From Mesorhizobium sp. L2C084A000 (lineage in GTDB: Bacteria; Pseudomonadota; Alphaproteobacteria; Rhizobiales; Rhizobiaceae), in the NCBI RefSeq assembly GCF_000502875.1, contig NZ_AYWX01000023.1:1-32154 (forward strand): a DNA stretch of 32,154 nt. Direction: 5' to 3'. Position 1 is the first letter of the stretch; each line of letters begins with the position of its first letter. Below the pieces are notes generated by a model, which had not been told where the DNA came from, did not search any database, and saw nothing but the letters and a program-made list of their open reading frames with translations. The position numbers and the translations under genes were made by a program. Below are positions 16,163-25,357 of the stretch, in pieces.

Positions 16163-17419
16163 TTACTTCTCGGCGCAGGAGTTCAGTATCGGCGTCATCG
16201 CCTTCACATGTCCGTCGATCCGCTCGAGCACTTTCGCTGCGACAACGTCGCGCTCAGGCAGATGCCACCAGTACTCGTTGACGAGTTTGACCGTCTCGAC
16301 CACTGCCTTCAGGACTGCCGGCTCCGGAAGCCTTGCGCGGTTCGCAAATGCTTTCCATCGCGGTGCTGCTAGCGCCTTAAACGAGCGCTCTCCTCCAAGC
16401 GACAGCGCCATGGCGTCGGCGGGAATATATGGCACGGTGGACAGGAGGTCGTAGATCGGTGCAAGCGCCGGCTTGTCGCCGTTACCGGGATAGATCAAAG
16501 ACCAGTTCTTCAGGTGCATGTCGCCATTGCCGGTGATGACGGTCAGTGCCAGGCGGCGGACGAACTCGAGAGCCGCCGTAGGCGAGACGGCCACGCCAAG
16601 AGCCAAGGCTATGTCGTGATAAGCAGCCCCCTCATATTTGCGCGAGGGATAGACACCGAAGACCTGAGCGAAATCCTCGATGTGTATCCTCTCGCCACCG
16701 GCGCCGCGATCGAAGCGTTTGACGAGAAGGACCTTGCCGTCAGACAGCGTGTTGAATTCTTCGGGAACGCCCTCAAAATCGGACTTCTCGACCAGTTCGC
16801 ATTCAGGAACGTCCATGCCGATTGCTGCTGCCAGCGCCAGGTTGGCGAATTCGTTCTCGGAAACGCCCGGAAAGGCCGTCGGAGGGAACTTGGCAATGTA
16901 CCGGCCCTGCTCGTCGTCCATCGGCAAGGTAAGGCCGCCGCCTTTTCCAATGTTCTTCATGACCGACAGCTTCATCTGCACGCCGGCAAGCGAGAACCGT
17001 GCCTTGGGCTGATCCTTTGAAGCATCCTGCGAAACCGCTATCGCGCCGTCACTGGGCAACGCCCGTACGGCTCCCGGCAGATCGGCGCCTAGTGCCGCTA
17101 AAAGATCGAAGTCATTGCCTGGCCGCACATTGCCTTCGTGGTGCCTTTCCATCGCCTCGCGCAAATTCTCCTCCGGCAGGAGGTTCGCGAAGAAAGCGGG
17201 CAAGGCGCTTGCCAGAGGCTTCGGATCTTTCCGCAATCCTCCCGTCGCTGCCCGGAACGACAGGCTGAGAACCGGAAAGCCGCCCGTCGCGCGGTAGGCC
17301 TCATCGAAGTTGAATGCATTGAAATCGCCTGGCGTCCTGACGATCGTGCCGATCTTCACTGCATTCAAGAGCACGTCCAGCGACGGGATCGCCTTAGGTG
17401 CGCGAAAGACTGGAGCCAT
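16163..17419 (-). CDS. hipA: HipA-family serine/threonine kinase toxin
   Basis: The protein (418 residues from ATG 17419) has the HipA layout: an N-terminal beta domain starting SLDVLLNAVKIGTIV, then FSLAGVQMKLSV (the S-x-AG-Q-K nucleotide loop), the Lys-containing strand GRYIAKFPP, catalytic GNGDMHLKNWSLI (D-x-H-x-KN) and IYDLLST with the metal-binding Asp. HipA kinases phosphorylate tRNA synthetases such as GltX and arrest growth, giving tolerant cells; the exact target here is unknown. Catalytic residues look intact. The start overlaps hipB by about 26 bases; upstream in-frame ATGs at 17428 and 17464-17470 are alternatives and none has a good ribosome site. It lies between the nif and GA operons. 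Confidence 0.86.
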   Translation of the reverse strand: MAPVFRAPKAIPSLDVLLNAVKIGTIVRTPGDFNAFNFDEAYRATGGFPVLSLSFRAATGGLRKDPKPLASALPAFFANLLPEENLREAMERHHEGNVRPGNDFDLLAALGADLPGAVRALPSDGAIAVSQDASKDQPKARFSLAGVQMKLSVMKNIGKGGGLTLPMDDEQGRYIAKFPPTAFPGVSENEFANLALAAAIGMDVPECELVEKSDFEGVPEEFNTLSDGKVLLVKRFDRGAGGERIHIEDFAQVFGVYPSRKYEGAAYHDIALALGVAVSPTAALEFVRRLALTVITGNGDMHLKNWSLIYPGNGDKPALAPIYDLLSTVPYIPADAMALSLGGERSFKALAAPRWKAFANRARLPEPAVLKAVVETVKLVNEYWWHLPERDVVAAKVLERIDGHVKAMTPILNSCAEK

Positions 17420-17720
17420 GATCGTCATCGTCAGGTTGAGTAACAAAGGCGGGTCGATCGTCATCATCATGCGGACGCAATAGAGCCTGGACAGCCGGCA
17501 CCATGACTTGCGGAACCAGCATCATTTCCAGGCCGAGCGCGCGAGCGATATTCATGAGCGTCGTTGCACGCGCGGCTGCGGCTCCCTTTTCGATGTCGCG
17601 ATATCGGGGACGGGATATACCCGACAAATCAGCGACCTGCTCCTGCGTCATCGCAGCGGCCAGCCTCGCCTGCCTGAACAGCCCACCGATTTCGCGCAGA
17701 ATTTCCGATTGAGAGTCCAT
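17394..17720 (-). CDS. hipB: HipB-like antitoxin, Xre-family DNA-binding protein
   Basis: The 108-residue protein has an Xre/Cro helix-turn-helix at about residues 11-60: LFRQARLAAAMTQEQVADLS then GISRPRYRDIEKGAAAARAT. It ends in an acidic tail (PHDDDDR, QPDDDDHG). Antitoxins of this type bind HipA and repress their own operon. ATG 17720 is preferred to the TTG at 17732. The gene precedes hipA with overlap, the usual antitoxin-first order. Candidate operators with TATC/GATA arms lie 34-115 bases upstream. Confidence 0.86.
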   Translation of the reverse strand: MDSQSEILREIGGLFRQARLAAAMTQEQVADLSGISRPRYRDIEKGAAAARATTLMNIARALGLEMMLVPQVMVPAVQALLRPHDDDDRPAFVTQPDDDDHGSSLSRT

Positions 17721-17753
17721 ATGATACGTCAACGATCCATTTCAATGCTAGAT

Positions 17754-17835
17754 GATATGGGAGGGTATCTTATCCAGCGATCGAGTCAACGACCTATGAT
17801 CTGTTAGCGTATCTTCCATAGGTAGAGTGATACGC
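17754..17835. promoter_or_regulatory. candidate hipBA operators (two inverted repeats)
   Basis: Two inverted repeats lie upstream of hipB: GATA-N8-TATC at 17754-17769 and GCGTATC-N15-GATACGC at 17807-17835. A further half site, GATACG, lies at 17723-17728 next to the hipB start. The shared TATC/GATA arms resemble HipB operators, which are built from TATCC half sites, and suggest autoregulation. This is inference from position and symmetry. Confidence 0.45.
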
Positions 17836-18308
17836 AAAGAGATCAATCTTCCTGCCTTGGCGTCCCCGACGGTGAACGCGGTCCGAAACTAACCCCCGAT
17901 CAGCGCTCCGAACCCATCGGCATGTTAAATCAAGGCAGTCCGGCAGATGAAGGCGCTCGTCTCTTCGCGTCCATACGACCGACCGGCGCATGACTCGGGA
18001 TCAATGTGGATCGGTACTCGTTCATTGCAATGGCTTTGTACCATGTACTCCCTGCCGGTCTCCCGCCGCACCTGGTGTTCCGACCCTTTCAGGGGCTCAG
18101 CGCGGTTCGCATGACCGATCATACTGGATCAAGCATCGACATAGCCGTCGAATACCCTTTGCTCTCGGCTGTCCGTTCGAGCATGGCGGGGCGCCTCCCT
18201 GATCACGAAGCAGCACCCGAACAATCCGCGACCAGCGCAAATCCCCCCACATCCGCATCTGGCTGAGTAAGACTAGGCGCCCGCCGCTACGCACGGGCGA
18301 CGCCGGCA
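17836..18308. other. gap between hipBA and the end of the GA operon, no gene seen
   Basis: Several short frames are open on both strands but none has a ribosome site, a recognisable family or a plausible composition. A weak inverted repeat (CGCCCG at 18278-18283 and CGGGCG at 18294-18299) follows the last GA gene on the minus strand but lacks a T-run, so it is a poor terminator candidate. Confidence 0.45.
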
Positions 18309-19454
18309 TCAACCGGCGGGCAGATGCGCCAAGGGCAACAAGCGCGCCTGACGCAACGCCGCCAGATCAGCCGAGCCGGTGCAGAAGCAGGCGACGGCCA
18401 ACTGGCGAATGAGGATCTCGAAATGCGCGACAACCGCCTCGGTGGATACCGTAGCCGCGCGCAGCACGCCGGCCGCCTGCCCGGCGATGTCCGCGCCCAG
18501 GCGGATGGCCTTGGCCACGTCGACGCCGTCGCGGATCCCGCCCGACGCGATCAGCTTCACCGCTGGCAGCGCCTGACGTACCGCCTGCACACTGGCCGGG
18601 GTCGGGATCCCCCAATCGGCGAACGCCATCGCAACTGTACGGTCGGCGGCATCGGGGGCCCGCTCGCCCTCCACCGCGGCCCAACTGGTGCCGCCGGCGC
18701 CGGCGACATCGATCACCGCCACGCCCGCCTCGACGAGCGCACAGGCCACCGAGGCGGACAGGCCCGACCCGACTTCCTTGGCCACGATCGGCACGCCCAC
18801 GCTGCGTGCGGCGCGAGCGATCTGCGCCAGGACGCCGCGCCAGTCGCGGTCGCCTTCCGGCTGTACCGCTTCCTGCAGCGGATTGAGATGGACGATGAGT
18901 CCATCGGCCTCCAGTGCATCCACCGCCCGGCGCGCGAGGTCCAGACCGTCGGCGTCGCGCAGTTGCGCGGCGCCGATATTGGCAAGCAATGGAACGTCTG
19001 GGGCCAGGCGGCGCAGCGCGCGCGTCAGCCCATGGGAGTTGCGGGATTGCAGGCTCACGCGCTGCGAACCGACGCACATGGCGATCCCCAAGGCTTGCGC
19101 TGCCTCGCTCAGATGCCGGTTGATGGACTCCGCGCGTGGCATGCCGCCGGTCATGGAGCTGATCAGCAGCGGCGCGCGCATGGTCTTGCCAAGCAGCGAG
19201 GCGCTGAGGTCGATCTGCGTCAGGTCCAACTCGGGCAATGCGCAGTGTTCGAAACGAATGCACTCCCAGCCGGCGGCCTTGGCCCACGCCGTTCGCCGAT
19301 CCAGCACGATGTCCAGGTGGTCGTCCTTGCGCCGGCTCAGCTTGGTGTCGCTGATGCTCGCCCCATCCGCCGCATCGGGCGACGGCGTTGCGTCGGATCG
19401 GACCGACGGCAGCGCGCGCACGCCGCCGTTTCCCGCGCGTTCAGGCCGGCGCAC
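18309..19454 (-). CDS. idi: type II isopentenyl-diphosphate delta-isomerase
   Basis: This 381-residue protein matches the FMN-dependent type II IDI (Fni) family: RRKDDHLDIVL near the start, APLLISSMTGGM, CVGSQRVSL, LANIGAAQL, LIVHLNPLQEAVQPEGDRDW, VAKEVGSGLS, GAGGTSWAAVE and ASGGIRDGVDVAKAI. It interconverts IPP and DMAPP, feeding GGPP synthesis. Idi genes occur at the 3' end of only some rhizobial GA operons. The GTG start at 19454 has GGAGG just upstream and overlaps the kaurene synthase gene by 14 bases, showing tight coupling. It is the last gene of the operon. Confidence 0.93.
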   Translation of the reverse strand: MRRPERAGNGGVRALPSVRSDATPSPDAADGASISDTKLSRRKDDHLDIVLDRRTAWAKAAGWECIRFEHCALPELDLTQIDLSASLLGKTMRAPLLISSMTGGMPRAESINRHLSEAAQALGIAMCVGSQRVSLQSRNSHGLTRALRRLAPDVPLLANIGAAQLRDADGLDLARRAVDALEADGLIVHLNPLQEAVQPEGDRDWRGVLAQIARAARSVGVPIVAKEVGSGLSASVACALVEAGVAVIDVAGAGGTSWAAVEGERAPDAADRTVAMAFADWGIPTPASVQAVRQALPAVKLIASGGIRDGVDVAKAIRLGADIAGQAAGVLRAATVSTEAVVAHFEILIRQLAVACFCTGSADLAALRQARLLPLAHLPAG

Positions 19455-20343
19455 GCTCGCCTCCCCCCGCAGCGTCGCTGCGGTAGCGGCTGGTTGAGGT
19501 CTGGTAGTACTGCGCGCGGATGGCCGCCATGGCTTCGATCAACGGTCCCCACGGCGGTGGAAAGGGTTCTTGCGCCATCACCCGGTGCAGCATGCGTGTG
19601 TGGCCGGCCAACTCGTCCGTGAGGAATTCCACCACAGGCATGGCCGGATAGCGCTGCAGCAGCAGGATCGCCGCGTTATCGGCTTCGCCGGCCGACCTAT
19701 CCTTTTCGCGTCCATGCAGATCGTTCTGCAAGCGCCCTATCGCGGAGATGAGCCGCAGGACCTGGCGAAACGCCGGATGCGCGCGCAAGGTCGCCATGTC
19801 CAGCCCCCACAGCAAGGACAGGCAACAGAACACGTTCGTGTAGGCGATCGAATCCACGCCGTTCTGCAAGTACTCGGCGTAGGACCAGCGCTCCTCCCCT
19901 GCCGCCTGCGCGTGTCCGGCGCGCAGCGCCGCGCAGTAGCACCGGGTATGGTAGAGAAGCTGAGCATAGTCGCGACGATCGTAGGCGAGCGCGGCGAGCG
20001 AAGCGCGCAGCACAGCACAGCCCTCGAATCCGGGGAGCGCGCACGGCACGCCTTGCCCGAGCGCCTGCTCCACCGCGGCGAGCTGCTCCGGCGCGATCAG
20101 GTCAAGGTCGTTGCAATCGTCGAGCCAGAACAGCAGCGCCAGTTCTCGATAGAACGCCACGATCAGCGTCTCGTCCAGCGGATCGCGGCCCGTGCGGGCG
20201 CTGGCGTCGCGCAGGCTCGGATGGATGCGCTGCAGGATGTACTGGCCGCCCCGGACAGCTTCCACAGCATGCTCGTCGGCGAACCCAGTCAGGGAACGCC
20301 CCCACTCCAGCACCTGCTGCAGGGCGCGATCTGTCGGGATCAT
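19441..20343 (-). CDS. ks: ent-kaurene synthase (class I diterpene synthase)
   Basis: The 300-residue enzyme converts ent-copalyl diphosphate to ent-kaurene. The Asp-rich metal motif is DDCND at residues 75-79 (FWLDDCNDLDL) and the second metal site is NDLHGREKDRSAGE at about 207-220. Both motifs look complete. The size fits the short bacterial class I synthases. ATG 20343 overlaps the CPS stop in an ATGA, the usual coupling for this pair; the longer open frame upstream is CPS sequence. Identification is strengthened by neighbours CPS and GGPS. Confidence 0.94.
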   Translation of the reverse strand: MIPTDRALQQVLEWGRSLTGFADEHAVEAVRGGQYILQRIHPSLRDASARTGRDPLDETLIVAFYRELALLFWLDDCNDLDLIAPEQLAAVEQALGQGVPCALPGFEGCAVLRASLAALAYDRRDYAQLLYHTRCYCAALRAGHAQAAGEERWSYAEYLQNGVDSIAYTNVFCCLSLLWGLDMATLRAHPAFRQVLRLISAIGRLQNDLHGREKDRSAGEADNAAILLLQRYPAMPVVEFLTDELAGHTRMLHRVMAQEPFPPPWGPLIEAMAAIRAQYYQTSTSRYRSDAAGGGERAPA

Positions 20344-21890
20344 GGCCCCGCTCCTGCTCCCTCGGCCGAGACGCGCCGCCCCCAACGAAGCGCCAGCCAC
20401 AACCCGGCGAGTTCGGCCACGCGCACCACCCGAGTGGGGCAATACAGTTCCTTGCCGATCCACAGCGGCGTCTGGGGCAATTCATGCGCCGCGTGGCGGG
20501 CGAGCATCCACTTCAGCGCACGCGCCACCGCCTGCGCGATGCGCCGGCGCCCTGCCGGCGCTTCGCTCCCGTCCATCACGTGCAACGCGAACAGCGCATA
20601 GGCGGTTTCCTCGAATGTGGACGCGCGACCGGCGCCCCAGCCGCCGTCGTCGCGCTGCGTCCGCAGCAGCCCGGCCAGCGCGCGCTCGTCGCGCCAGTGG
20701 GGGTTGCCTTGCGCGAGCGCAGCGACCGCATGCGCGGTTGGATACAGCCACGAAACGTGCCATTTTTCGTTGTCCCATACACCGTGGGCGTTGCGATTGG
20801 CCTGGACGTAGGCGCTGGTGCCGGCCGCGGGTTTTCCCAAGATTCGCAACGCATGCAGGGCATGGATGTTGGTCGACACCGAGGCATTGCGCTCGCCCGG
20901 GAAGGTGACGAACAGCTCGCCGGTTTCGAACTGGCGCAACGCGTCGGCCGCCGGGTCGCGGCCTGCAAGGCGAAGGACGCACAACGCAACGGCGGTGTCG
21001 TCCGCATCGGCCGCGAAGTGCAAGGCAGGGCCCAGACCGCGGACTCCGAGGCGGGCGTCGAGTTGCGCGATGATCACTTGCACCGCCTCGGCGAGCGCGG
21101 GATGCGCGAACAGACCGGCCAGATGCAGGGTGTACAGCGACCAGCATGGCTCGAACACATTGATCGGCCAGACATTGGGAACGACACCTTCAATGCCGGT
21201 GCGCGTTGCCCGCGATGCCGCCTGCAGATACCCGTCGGTGCGCCCGACCTGCGGCGTTCTTCCCTGTGTCACGGCGTGCGCACGCCACGCGGCGGTGGCC
21301 GCCGGACTGATGCCGATGCTGCCGTCGTCGTCCGGGCATGCGGTGGCCGGCGACGTCCCCCAGGCTTCCCAGGAGTGCAGCAACGGATGGCCGCTCGGCA
21401 ACGTCGCCACAGCCCCCAGCTTGGCCAGGCGTGCTTGCCGCAACGGCAACAGCGCCGGGTGGCGCGCAAACGCCACGCCGCCCAGCAAGGATGCGGCCTC
21501 GTCGCACAACTGCGGCAGGATCAGCTCCGCGCCGATGGGCGCGTCTTCCGGCACCGCATGCGCGTAGGCATCGGGCTGGCGCTCGAGGAACCGGATTGCA
21601 GCCTGGACTGCGTCGGCGGCGCCGGGAAGAGGATCGGCACGCTGCAAGGCCAGCAACGCCGCCCACGTGGGCGCATGGCGAAACAGCGGGAAGTCCGCAC
21701 TTCCCCATCCGCCATCGGCCTGTTGCTGCGCGATGAGCCACGCGTATGCGTCCTGCCGACCGGTGACGTTGCCGTGGAACTGCAGAGCTCGCGCCGTGTC
21801 GTAGACGGACGGACCGATGCTGCCGCCGTCGCTCATCTCGCTCAGCAGGTGGCGCAATTCGGAAAGGATCTGTTCGGACAGCGCGTTCAC
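20340..21890 (-). CDS. cps: ent-copalyl diphosphate synthase (class II diterpene cyclase)
   Basis: The 516-residue enzyme cyclises GGPP to ent-copalyl diphosphate by protonation. The catalytic acid motif DADD lies at residues 295-298 (HFAADADDTAVA). Glutamine-tryptophan-type repeats are visible at QQQADGGWGSADFPLF (about 56-70) and RTQRDDGGWGAG near residue 420. The start is a GTG with AAGGAA nine bases upstream. The stop overlaps the kaurene synthase start. About 140 bases separate it from the GGPP synthase gene; no terminator was seen there. Confidence 0.95.
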   Translation of the reverse strand: MNALSEQILSELRHLLSEMSDGGSIGPSVYDTARALQFHGNVTGRQDAYAWLIAQQQADGGWGSADFPLFRHAPTWAALLALQRADPLPGAADAVQAAIRFLERQPDAYAHAVPEDAPIGAELILPQLCDEAASLLGGVAFARHPALLPLRQARLAKLGAVATLPSGHPLLHSWEAWGTSPATACPDDDGSIGISPAATAAWRAHAVTQGRTPQVGRTDGYLQAASRATRTGIEGVVPNVWPINVFEPCWSLYTLHLAGLFAHPALAEAVQVIIAQLDARLGVRGLGPALHFAADADDTAVALCVLRLAGRDPAADALRQFETGELFVTFPGERNASVSTNIHALHALRILGKPAAGTSAYVQANRNAHGVWDNEKWHVSWLYPTAHAVAALAQGNPHWRDERALAGLLRTQRDDGGWGAGRASTFEETAYALFALHVMDGSEAPAGRRRIAQAVARALKWMLARHAAHELPQTPLWIGKELYCPTRVVRVAELAGLWLALRWGRRVSAEGAGAGP

Positions 21891-22034
21891 GCGGGATGTT
21901 CCTTCTGCAGAGGGCTAACGAGAACAGAAACGGGGACGCCGCGCACGTCGCCGCCGACACGGACACAGTGCAGCATGCAGCGCCCGCCGGCCGATCGCAG
22001 CAGCACAGGGGCGAGTCCTTACGGATGCGCACGC

Positions 22035-23024
22035 TCATGCGTATGGCGCGGACAGATAGAGGTTGGCCCGCTGCAGCATCTGCGCCAACCCTTCCGCACG
22101 CGGCCCCAGAGGGGCGATGGCCTCCCCGGCGTCGTGCAACAAGTACAGGGCGAACTGGCGCGCAGCCTGCAGCCCCATGATCGACGCGCAGGTCGGCTTC
22201 TGCGCCGCCGCGTCCTTGCCGGGGGTCTTGCCAAGAGTCGCGGTATCCGCCGTCGCGTCGAGAATGTCGTCGGCCACCTGCAACGCCAGGCCGAAACAGG
22301 CGGTGTAGCGATCGAGCGCAGCATACAGCGCAGCGTGCGCGGCATCCTCCGCGATGGAGTATAGCGCGCCCATGCGAACCGACGCGCGCACTAGCGCTCC
22401 GGTTTTCATCCCATGCATCGCCAGGATCCTGTCCAGCCCGGCGTGCTTTCCGACCAACGACAGATCGATGGCCTGCCCGCCTGCGGCACCCTCGGCGGAC
22501 ACCGCCTGCGCCAGTTCGCGCACGAGCGCGATACGGTTGTCGCCCGGCGCATCCAGGCTCGCCAGGGTGAGGAAGGCGTGGGCCTGCAGCGCATCGCCGA
22601 CCAGGATCGCAGTGGCTTCGCCGAACTTTACGTGCACGGTCGGAAGGCCGCGGCGAAGCACGTCGTCGTCCATCGCGGGCAGGTCGTCGTGGACCAGGGT
22701 ACAGGCGTGCATCATCTCGATGGCGGCGCCGACGTCGTCGAGCATGTGCGCCGGCGTGCCCGCCAGTGCGCCGGCAGCTAGACAGAGCAAGGCGCGGGTG
22801 CGCTTCCCGCCATGCAAGGTGGCGTAGCGCATGGCCGCCATCAGCTCTGTCTTGTCGTCGTCTTCGGCGCAGAGCAGACGCCCCAGAGCCTGTTCGACCC
22901 GCTTTGCGCCGTCCTGCATCCAGATCTCCGGGAGCAGCCCGCCATATGCGCCGCGCGCCTGCGCGCCCAATCCGCCGAATGCGGAAACGCCAATTCGGTC
23001 GCGTGGGGTGGAACCGGTCTGCAT
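22035..23024 (-). CDS. ggps: geranylgeranyl diphosphate synthase
   Basis: The 329-residue trans-prenyltransferase supplies GGPP. The first Asp-rich motif is DDLPAMDDD (residues 113-121) and the second is DDILD (252-256); HGGKRTRALL binds the IPP substrate. All appear intact. ATG 23024 (MQTGSTPRD) has AAGGA about ten bases upstream; the frame continues upstream but without a ribosome site, and internal ATGs are possible. It lies between CYP117 and CPS, the canonical position of the operon's own ggps, as opposed to the extra ggps2 found at the 3' end of some rhizobial operons. Confidence 0.93.
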   Translation of the reverse strand: MQTGSTPRDRIGVSAFGGLGAQARGAYGGLLPEIWMQDGAKRVEQALGRLLCAEDDDKTELMAAMRYATLHGGKRTRALLCLAAGALAGTPAHMLDDVGAAIEMMHACTLVHDDLPAMDDDVLRRGLPTVHVKFGEATAILVGDALQAHAFLTLASLDAPGDNRIALVRELAQAVSAEGAAGGQAIDLSLVGKHAGLDRILAMHGMKTGALVRASVRMGALYSIAEDAAHAALYAALDRYTACFGLALQVADDILDATADTATLGKTPGKDAAAQKPTCASIMGLQAARQFALYLLHDAGEAIAPLGPRAEGLAQMLQRANLYLSAPYA

Positions 23025-23171
23025 GTTGTTGATGTCCTTGTAGCTGAGACGGCCACGGCGAGCGCAAGTCGTCACGGTGTTGCCGGCGTCACACGAGTGC
23101 GTGCGCTGAGTGCAGCAATGCCGCGCCCCGCCGGCGCCGCTGCCTTGCCACACAGGGCATGCCGTGCCAGC

Positions 23172-24515
23172 TCATGAAAAGCCTATTCGAATTTTCATTG
23201 ACGGATGTGCGGTAGGGTAATAGCGCCGGCCTTTTTCGACGTCGCTCAGCAACTGCGGCCGCACCCCGGCCTTGTGCATGGTCAGCGCCAAGGCGATGCA
23301 GAACTGCACCATTTCCAGCCATACCAGGTGGTAGCCGATGCAGACGTGTGGGCCAGTACCGAACTGCAGCATGTCCACGGGCCGGATCGGCTCCGTGCGT
23401 TGCAGCCACCGCGCCAGGCGGAACTGATCAGGCGCCTCGTGCAGCAGCGCCGAGGTCGAGAAATGCAGCAGCGGGATGCATAGATGGGTGCCTGCGGGAA
23501 TGCGCCGTTGGCCGAGTTGCAATTCCTGCAGCGCGCGACGCGGCAGGAGCGTGGTCGCCGGATGCAGGCGCAGTGTCTCGCGGAACAGCGCCTCGGCGAC
23601 CGGACACTGCGCCAGGTCCGCGTGCCGGGTCGGCACCGCGCCCACGCGTTGCGCCTCCTCAACCAGGGCGTCCCACAGCACAGGCTGCCGCGCCAGCTCG
23701 ATTACAATCCAGGCCATCGTCGAGGCAGTGGTGTCGTGACCGGCAAGCAGCAGCAAGCGAATATTCGCGACCAGGACGTCATCGGAGAGCGGACCGTCGC
23801 TGCGGTCGAAGGCGCTCACCATGTCGTTGATCAACCCGGTGCGCGCGGCATGCGCGCGTGCGTCGCGGACGAACCGGCGCAACTGCGCGTCGATCCAGTC
23901 GCGGGCGGCACGGCCGCGCCGCAAAGGCAGTCCGGGCAGGTCGACCGGTGGCGCGACGATCAACTGCAGCAATTGCCGGTACTTGCGATGCCATCCCGGC
24001 AGGTCCTGCGCGGGGATTCCCATGAGGCTGAAGATAAGCTTCAGCATCAGGTCGCCGGTTTCGCGCAGGATGAGTACCTCGGCGCGGGCGCGCCATGCCT
24101 GCACCCGCGCCTGGATGACGGGCGCGAACAGGTCGCCGATCCCGGCCTGGGTCAGCCCCCTGGGCGAGAACGCTGCCTTGATGGCATCGCGCGCCTGCCG
24201 GTGCGCGCCGCCGTCCAGCGCAACCAACGTTCCGCCAAGCAATTCGGGCGCGATCTCTTCGATCAGCGCCGAGGACACGTCGTTGTGCCTGAGCAGTGAG
24301 AATGCGTCCGGATCCACACAGGTCATGAGATGTCCGGCAGGGCCGAAATCCAGCCAGAAGTGGCTGCCCAGCGTGCGTTGCGCGCGCCGCAGCAGGCGCG
24401 GCAGGTCGCAGACAATGGCGGGAAGATGCCCGACCAGGGGGAAAGCGCCAGGCATGACCGGGATGTCGCATCGCAGCCGGTGCCGACGGTTGAGTGGATT
24501 GAGCAGCATGTCCAT
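23172..24515 (-). CDS. cyp117: cytochrome P450 CYP117, ent-kaurene oxidase of the GA operon
   Basis: The 447-residue soluble P450 has the I-helix AGHDTT (258-263), E313-x2-R316 (FRETLR) and the heme-ligand loop FGTGPHVCIG with C392. In characterised bacterial GA pathways CYP117 oxidises ent-kaurene to ent-kaurenoic acid. ATG 24515 overlaps the SDR stop in an ATGA. The open frame continues upstream within the SDR gene but that is a shadow. The assignment as CYP117 rests on position after the SDR and before ggps as well as the P450 signature. Confidence 0.92.
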   Translation of the reverse strand: MDMLLNPLNRRHRLRCDIPVMPGAFPLVGHLPAIVCDLPRLLRRAQRTLGSHFWLDFGPAGHLMTCVDPDAFSLLRHNDVSSALIEEIAPELLGGTLVALDGGAHRQARDAIKAAFSPRGLTQAGIGDLFAPVIQARVQAWRARAEVLILRETGDLMLKLIFSLMGIPAQDLPGWHRKYRQLLQLIVAPPVDLPGLPLRRGRAARDWIDAQLRRFVRDARAHAARTGLINDMVSAFDRSDGPLSDDVLVANIRLLLLAGHDTTASTMAWIVIELARQPVLWDALVEEAQRVGAVPTRHADLAQCPVAEALFRETLRLHPATTLLPRRALQELQLGQRRIPAGTHLCIPLLHFSTSALLHEAPDQFRLARWLQRTEPIRPVDMLQFGTGPHVCIGYHLVWLEMVQFCIALALTMHKAGVRPQLLSDVEKGRRYYPTAHPSMKIRIGFS

Positions 24516-25357
24516 CAGCAGCGCGCCGCCGCCGCCGATTCGGTGTCGCCTGCAGGGTGCGCGGCGCAGCTGTTGCCACCGTCGGCATATGTCGGCACAT
24601 GCGCCAGCATGCCGCCGTCGATGCACACGAGCTGGCCGGTGATGAACGCAGCATCGTCGGAGAGCAGGAACGCCACCAGCGCGGCCACATCCTCGGGGCG
24701 GCCGACGCGCTGCAGGAGCTGGTGCCGGCGCAGATGCCGTTGCATGCACTCGTCCAGCTTGGCGAGGAGACGCTCGGTCATGATAAGACCCGGCGCAACC
24801 GCGTTGCAGCGTATCTGAGAGTGACCGTACTGGGTGGCGAGCGAAGCCGAGAGCATGTTCATCGCCGCCTTCGACGCGGCGTAGGACGTCTGCGCCGTGT
24901 CACCGCTGAGCCCTTGGCACGACGACATGTTGACGATCGCGCCACCGCCGCGGGCGATCATCCGTGGGATGGCCTGCCGGCAGCAGAGCAGCGTGCCGCG
25001 CAGATTGGTCGCCATTGTCTGGTCCCAGACTGCCAGGTCCAGGTCGAGGATGGCGCGGTCGCGCGGGGTCAGATGCATGGCGCTCGCATTGTTCACCAGC
25101 AGGTCGACCCCCCCGAAGTGCCGCTCCGCCGTCTCGAACAGCGCTGCCACCGCCTGCTCATCAGCGATATCCATGGCTATGGGCAGCGCGTGGCCTGCTT
25201 CGGCCGCGATCTGCGCGGTGCAGGCGATGGCCGCCGAGCCATCAATGTCGGCCACCACCACTCTGCCGCCCCCGCGCGCGATGGCGAGAGCGCATGCCTT
25301 GCCGATGCCGGCGCCAGCGCCGGTCACCACGGCCACCTTGCCTTCAAACCTTCCCAT
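24515..25357 (-). CDS. sdr: GA-operon short-chain dehydrogenase/reductase (SDR), in frame with the ferredoxin
   Basis: The 280-residue NAD(P)-dependent SDR has the TGAGAGIG cofactor loop at residues 12-19, LVNNASA near 88, and the catalytic S145/146, Y159 and K163 (TSYAASKAAM). In bacterial GA synthesis SDR_GA acts with CYP114 and the ferredoxin around the ring-contracted GA12-aldehyde to GA12 step. ATG 25357 has a strong AGGAG seven bases upstream, so it can be translated alone. However, no stop codon separates it from the ferredoxin upstream: 24515-25651 is one open frame of 378 codons. It overlaps CYP117 by four bases. Confidence 0.92.
   Translation of the reverse strand: MGRFEGKVAVVTGAGAGIGKACALAIARGGGRVVVADIDGSAAIACTAQIAAEAGHALPIAMDIADEQAVAALFETAERHFGGVDLLVNNASAMHLTPRDRAILDLDLAVWDQTMATNLRGTLLCCRQAIPRMIARGGGAIVNMSSCQGLSGDTAQTSYAASKAAMNMLSASLATQYGHSQIRCNAVAPGLIMTERLLAKLDECMQRHLRRHQLLQRVGRPEDVAALVAFLLSDDAAFITGQLVCIDGGMLAHVPTYADGGNSCAAHPAGDTESAAAARC

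Noticed and set aside
18324..19622. 432-codon plus-strand frame opposite the IDI and KS genes
   Set aside because: It is a shadow of high-GC coding sequence; the minus-strand IDI has all family motifs.
20484..22364. Very long open frame on the plus strand (626 codons) opposite CPS and GGPS
   Set aside because: It is the antisense shadow of GC-rich genes with proven motifs on the other strand. It has no family resemblance and spans two genes.
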